From Antedon mediterranea (lineage: Eukaryota > Echinodermata > Crinoidea > Comatulida > Antedonidae), in assembly GCF_964355755.1 (NCBI RefSeq), contig NC_092676.1, positions 28,750,288-28,814,287 on the forward strand: a stretch of 64,000 bases of DNA. Direction: 5' to 3'. The stretch's first letter is position 1, and each line of letters opens with the position of its first letter. Shown one piece after another: positions 60,264 to 64,000 of this stretch. The notes under the pieces are model-generated. The model ran no database searches. It was given only the letters and a program-made list of their open reading frames with translations, and was not told where the DNA came from. The position numbers and the translations under genes are program-made.

Positions 60264-62805
60264 ATGTCGAACAACTATGTTGTTACTGCCCATAAGCCAA
60301 CTGCAGTAAATGCATGTGTAACAGGTATTGTTAATTGCAATTATAGGTTAATTTTGTAGTAGTTATTGCTAATCAATCCTAGCTAATGTTAGGCTCACAT
60401 CCCACATGCGCGCAAACTCAATGGGGAAAAGAGGGCGATTTGATTGCGGGCGCATTCATTTTCTTCCCTGGTTGTGTTAAAGCGTGATGGAGGAATCATT
60501 ATTAAATCCTTCCCCGACTAATATGTTATGAATAATTGCCATATTTACAATTTTCTATAAAAAAAAAACTATTGCTTGTTCCACCGTGTGTGTATAAATA
60601 TTAATAATAATTTAATTTAAATTATTTATTATTTAATTTAATAATTTTATAATTTAAAAGAAAAATTAATTCCTAGCCTAACTAAGCTTTAGAGTTTTAG
60701 ACTACTACTATAATGATTCAGTAAAACTACCCTATAGCATATGATGGTGCTATATAAGCCTATAAGTAGGCTAGAAATTTTCTTTTTTGCATTAAGTCTC
60801 AAGGCCCAACCCTATTTTCTGAACATTTTTGCTTTGATAAGCAATAAATCTGTGTCATGTTGAGTGCAATTTTATACTTTTTTTGCAAAAATAATTATTA
60901 TTCAGTACAATTTTACAAATTTAATTTATTTTTTATCCTAGGTAATTTTACCGGACCTAATGACTTAAATCTGATAATTGCTAAGAACACGCGTTTGGAG
61001 ATCTACCTTGTCACGCCTGAGGGCCTGCGTCCTGTCAAAGAAGTTTGTATGTATGGACGCATTGGCACCTTAAAGCTTATCCCGTCAGAGGTGAGAGTAA
61101 GATGCACTTAAAGCCAATACATTATACTGAATATCAATTTTAATTTCTGTAATTGATATGTTTTAATCTCCTCAGAATGGTACTAAGAGCCAGCTGTTTG
61201 TCTTGACAGCCAAATACAATGCTGCCATCTTGGAGTACAAGCAAGAAGCAAATGAGGTTGACATCATTACAAAGGCTCATGGGAATGTACAGGTATACAT
61301 GTATTGGTGATATATCTCTCACTACTGTGTCTTAAAAAAGAGTATGAGAGTAAGAGTTCATAAAAATTCAGAGCTCATGTATGCTAAATAATACAAAGTA
61401 CAACAAAATGAAGTGAGTACTAGTGTAGGGTGACTATGCTTATTTCTAGAGTCCATTAATGTAACTGTACATATATGGTTAAAACATTTTATGTTTTAAC
61501 ACACAATACTTTAGCCACAGTAGTCCTATCCTATTCAACAACATTGTTCTAGGACTCCATACTAAATAGCAACCTGCTTTCTGTAATCCAGGATAGGATT
61601 GGTCGGCCATCTGAGACTGGACTTATTGGAATCATTGACCCCGATCGTAGAGCCATAGGTCTGCGGCTTTATGATGGACCTTTTAAAGTGATCCCATTGG
61701 ACAAGGATAACCGAGAACTGAAGGCATTTAATGTCAGGTATACAATTGGAAATATTAAAAACCATCCTATTCCTTTCGATGATGTTCTGTACATAACCAT
61801 AAATGACATAACCTTGAGTTATTTTAATAAAATTTATTTGATTAATTGATACATAACCAGCATTTTTTAAATATACAAATCAATATAATCTGTTTAGTGA
61901 TCAATTAAACAAACAAGCTAATTATTTTTTTAATTTAAATCTAAACCTAAATGATGTTTGTAGGTTAGAAGAATTGAATGTAATTGACGTTCAGTTTCTG
62001 TACGGATGTCCCAAACCTACGATAGCATTCATACACCAAGACACACAAGGGCGTCATGTCAAAACTTACGAAATAAAAATGGCCGAACGAGAATTAGCCC
62101 AAGGACCCTGGAAGCAAGACAACGTAGAAACAGAAGCAAGCATGGTCATCGCAGTCCCACAGCCATATGGTGGCGCTCTAATCATAGGCCAAGCATCGAT
62201 AACGTATCACAAAGGAGAACATTATGTTGCTGTAGCGCCCTCAATTATTAAGCACAGCACACTTGTGTGTTACGGCCGTGTGGATTCAAATGGTTCTCGT
62301 TATTTGCTGGGTGATATGGCTGGCCAATTATTTATGTTGTTGTTAGAGAAGGACGAGGAAGAGCCTATGGACGGTGCTTCCGCGATTGTTAAAGACCTCA
62401 AACTTTCACTACTTGGAGAGGTAACATTTTTTTTATATATCTTATTTATTTTATTTATTTTTTCAGGTATACCAAATTTATAAAAATCTGAATCAGATAA
62501 AAGTTTGAAAATATTGTATTAAAAATGGTGGATGAAAAGTAGACAAATTCACAGCAAAACTACACATACAACATTTAAACATACAGAAAGGCATATAAAA
62601 AGAAACATTAAAATGTTACAGCAAGGTTATATTAAAGTAATAATATTTTTTTATGTATTATAATAATTATAATCTACTATCTGTCTAATGTGCCCACTTT
62701 TGACTATCAATTTCATTCTAGGTTTCAATCCCAGAATGCATCACATACCTTGACAACGGCGTGGTTTACATCGGATCCCGTCTTGGTGATTCACAGTTAA
62801 TTAAG
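60264..62805 (+). CDS. DDB1: DDB1, DNA damage-binding protein 1 (5' part; runs off the window)
   Basis: Exons: 60264-60324, 60942-61090, 61176-61292, 61592-61737, 61964-62420, 62722-62805; 338 codons so far of a protein of about 1140 aa. The start [20 protein letters not shown] is almost the family consensus, followed by [60 protein letters not shown] and [23 protein letters not shown]1 is the beta-propeller adaptor of CUL4 ubiquitin ligases, acting in nucleotide-excision repair and protein turnover. This part covers the first beta-propeller. Exon 6 ends in phase 0 (LIKV..., donor GTAATC) and the next exon lies beyond 64000, since the rest of the window is intron. A divergent partner shares its promoter region. 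Confidence 0.97.
60325..60941. other. DDB1 intron 1
   Basis: AT-rich. A short hairpin-forming AATTTAAATT stretch near 60605-60660 and a GC-richer segment near 60400-60480 are the only notable features. Confidence 0.5.
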
Positions 62806-62964
62806 GTAATCTATTACTTTTCTTTTATTAATTTTCCTAAAATTTTAATTAATGTTAACTATTGTTTTGAATGTTAAAGAAATAAAATAGTTGTGCTCAA
62901 CGTTAGAAATAAATATAAAAAATATATTGTACCTATTGTGCATGTAATTCTAGGTTTGTTATGG

Positions 62965-63115
62965 TAAATAAATAATTCAATTCAATTCAAAATTCTTTAA
63001 TCATCCCACACGGGGCAATTCAAATAAAAAGGTCTGGATTAAAATGATCTTACAAAATATACAAAATATCACAATACACAGTACAAAAAAACAAGATTCA
63101 AGAATTTAAGAGTCG
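62965..63115 (-). mobile_element. Probable LINE 3'-end fragment
   Basis: Read on the minus strand, a GTGTGGGATGATTAAAGAAT segment is followed by a (TTGAA)n-like tail (TTCAATTCAATTCAAAATTC on the plus strand). This resembles the 3' UTR and short-repeat tail of LINEs. No coding part is present. Confidence 0.5.
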
Positions 63116-63198
63116 GATAGCCACTGGCAAAAGCGAATAAAATATATATTGGGAGAGTTGACTATTTTACTGTACCTGGATTTACCTTTGATGTTAAG

Positions 63199-64000
63199 AC
63201 TTATACATCCGTAGCTTGTGTGTCCCCACTATATGGGAAAAACTTGCAGACTTATACATCCGTAGCTTGTGTCCCCACTGTATGGGAAAAACTTGCAGAC
63301 TTATACATCCGTAGCTTGTGTCCCCACTATATGGGAAAAACTTGCAGACTTATACATCCGTAGCCTGTGTCCCCACTATATGGGAAAAACTTGCAGACTT
63401 ATACATCCGTAGCTTGTGTGTCCCCACTATATGGGAAAAACTTGCAGACTTATACATCCGTAGCTTGTGTGTCCCCACTATATGGGAAAAACTTGCAGAC
63501 TTATACATCCGTAGCTTGTGTGTCCCCACTATATGGGAAAAACTTGCAGACTTATACATCCGTAGCTTGTGTCCCCACTATATGGGAAAAACTTGCAGAC
63601 TTATACATCCGTAGCTTGTGTCCCCACTATATGGGAAAAACTTGCAGACTTATACATCCGTAGCTTGTGTCCCCACTATATGGGAAAAACTTGCAGACTT
63701 ATACATCCGTAGCTTGTGTCCCCACTATATGGGAAAAACTTGCAGACTTATACATCCGTAGCTTGTGTCCCCACTATATGGGAAAAACTTGCAGACTTAT
63801 ACATCCGTAGCCTGTGTCCCCACTATATGGGAAAAACTTGCAGACTTATACATCCGTAGCTTGTGTGTCCCCATTATATGGGAAAAACTTGCAGACTTAT
63901 ACATCCGTAGCTTGTGTCCCCACTATATGGGAAAAACTTGCAGACTTATACATCCGTAGCTTGTATGTCCCCACTATATGGGAAAAACTTGCAGACTTAT
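63199..64000. repeat. 49/51-bp minisatellite in DDB1 intron 6, open at the right edge
   Basis: About 16 units, each CTTATACATCCGTAGCTTGT then G or GTG, then TCCCCACTATATGGGAAAAA and CTTGCAGA. TTATACATCC starts near 63201, 63252, 63301, 63350, 63399, 63450, 63501, 63552, 63601, 63650, 63699, 63748, 63797, 63846, 63897 and 63946. The 2-nt length difference is an extra GT. It continues beyond the window. Overlapping ORFs here are artefacts of the repeat. Confidence 0.97.

Noticed and set aside
63318-63959. Several repetitive ORFs on both strands at the right end
   Set aside because: All arise from the 49/51-bp intronic minisatellite.

Overview
The window is AT-rich animal nuclear DNA with intron-dense genes, CUB and EGF exons, a metazoan histone methyltransferase, LINE reverse transcriptase remnants and many short non-autonomous transposons. 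An invertebrate deuterostome such as an echinoderm fits best, but that is inference: no species-diagnostic sequence was seen. No bacterial, viral or CRISPR features were recognised. Most ORFs longer than 60 codons are exons of eight genes or by-products of tandem repeats.

Layout, left to right. 1-2859: 5' flank. 2860-20626 (+): a 22-exon SCUBE gene (signal peptide, nine EGF repeats, Cys-rich repeats, CUB). 20627-24700: intergenic DNA with a 5'-truncated LINE. 25129-28857 (+): KMT5/SUV4-20 histone H4K20 methyltransferase. 30460-33576 and 34283-37226 (+): a tandem pair of secreted, apparently membrane-anchored flavin amine oxidases of polyamine oxidase type. 38300-48816 (+): a 29-exon TEX11/SPO22-like meiosis gene. 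50804-53837 (-): a secreted alpha carbonic anhydrase. 54423-55199: a second LINE remnant. 56313-59858 (-): a class-V PLP aminotransferase of the isopenicillin-N-epimerase-like group, head to head with 60264 to beyond the right edge (+): the 5' part of DDB1.

The genes do not form a pathway; they are unrelated neighbours, as is normal in an animal genome. The exon models were built by hand from splice sites, phase continuity and protein family similarity. All eight keep frame throughout, and predicted lengths (SCUBE 1002 aa, KMT5 671, oxidases 516 and 530, TEX11 929, carbonic anhydrase 291, aminotransferase 444) suit their families.

Mobile DNA is the most distinctive part. I name three MITE families by their ends: family A (AAAGCTCTGTCTACACTATC, about 14 copies), family B (AAAGCTTGGTTCCCACTAG, about 10) and family C (TTAAAGATGTATTGTCCCC, about 4). 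A 2.5 kb PIF/Harbinger-like element with a decayed MADF-domain gene sits inside a family-B MITE in SCUBE intron 9. A family-B copy at 50.1 kb preserves the uninterrupted sequence and exposes a 3-bp TAA target duplication. TEX11 carries three minisatellites, one copying a splice donor and one copying the stop codon. DDB1 intron 6 holds a 49/51-bp minisatellite that runs off the window.
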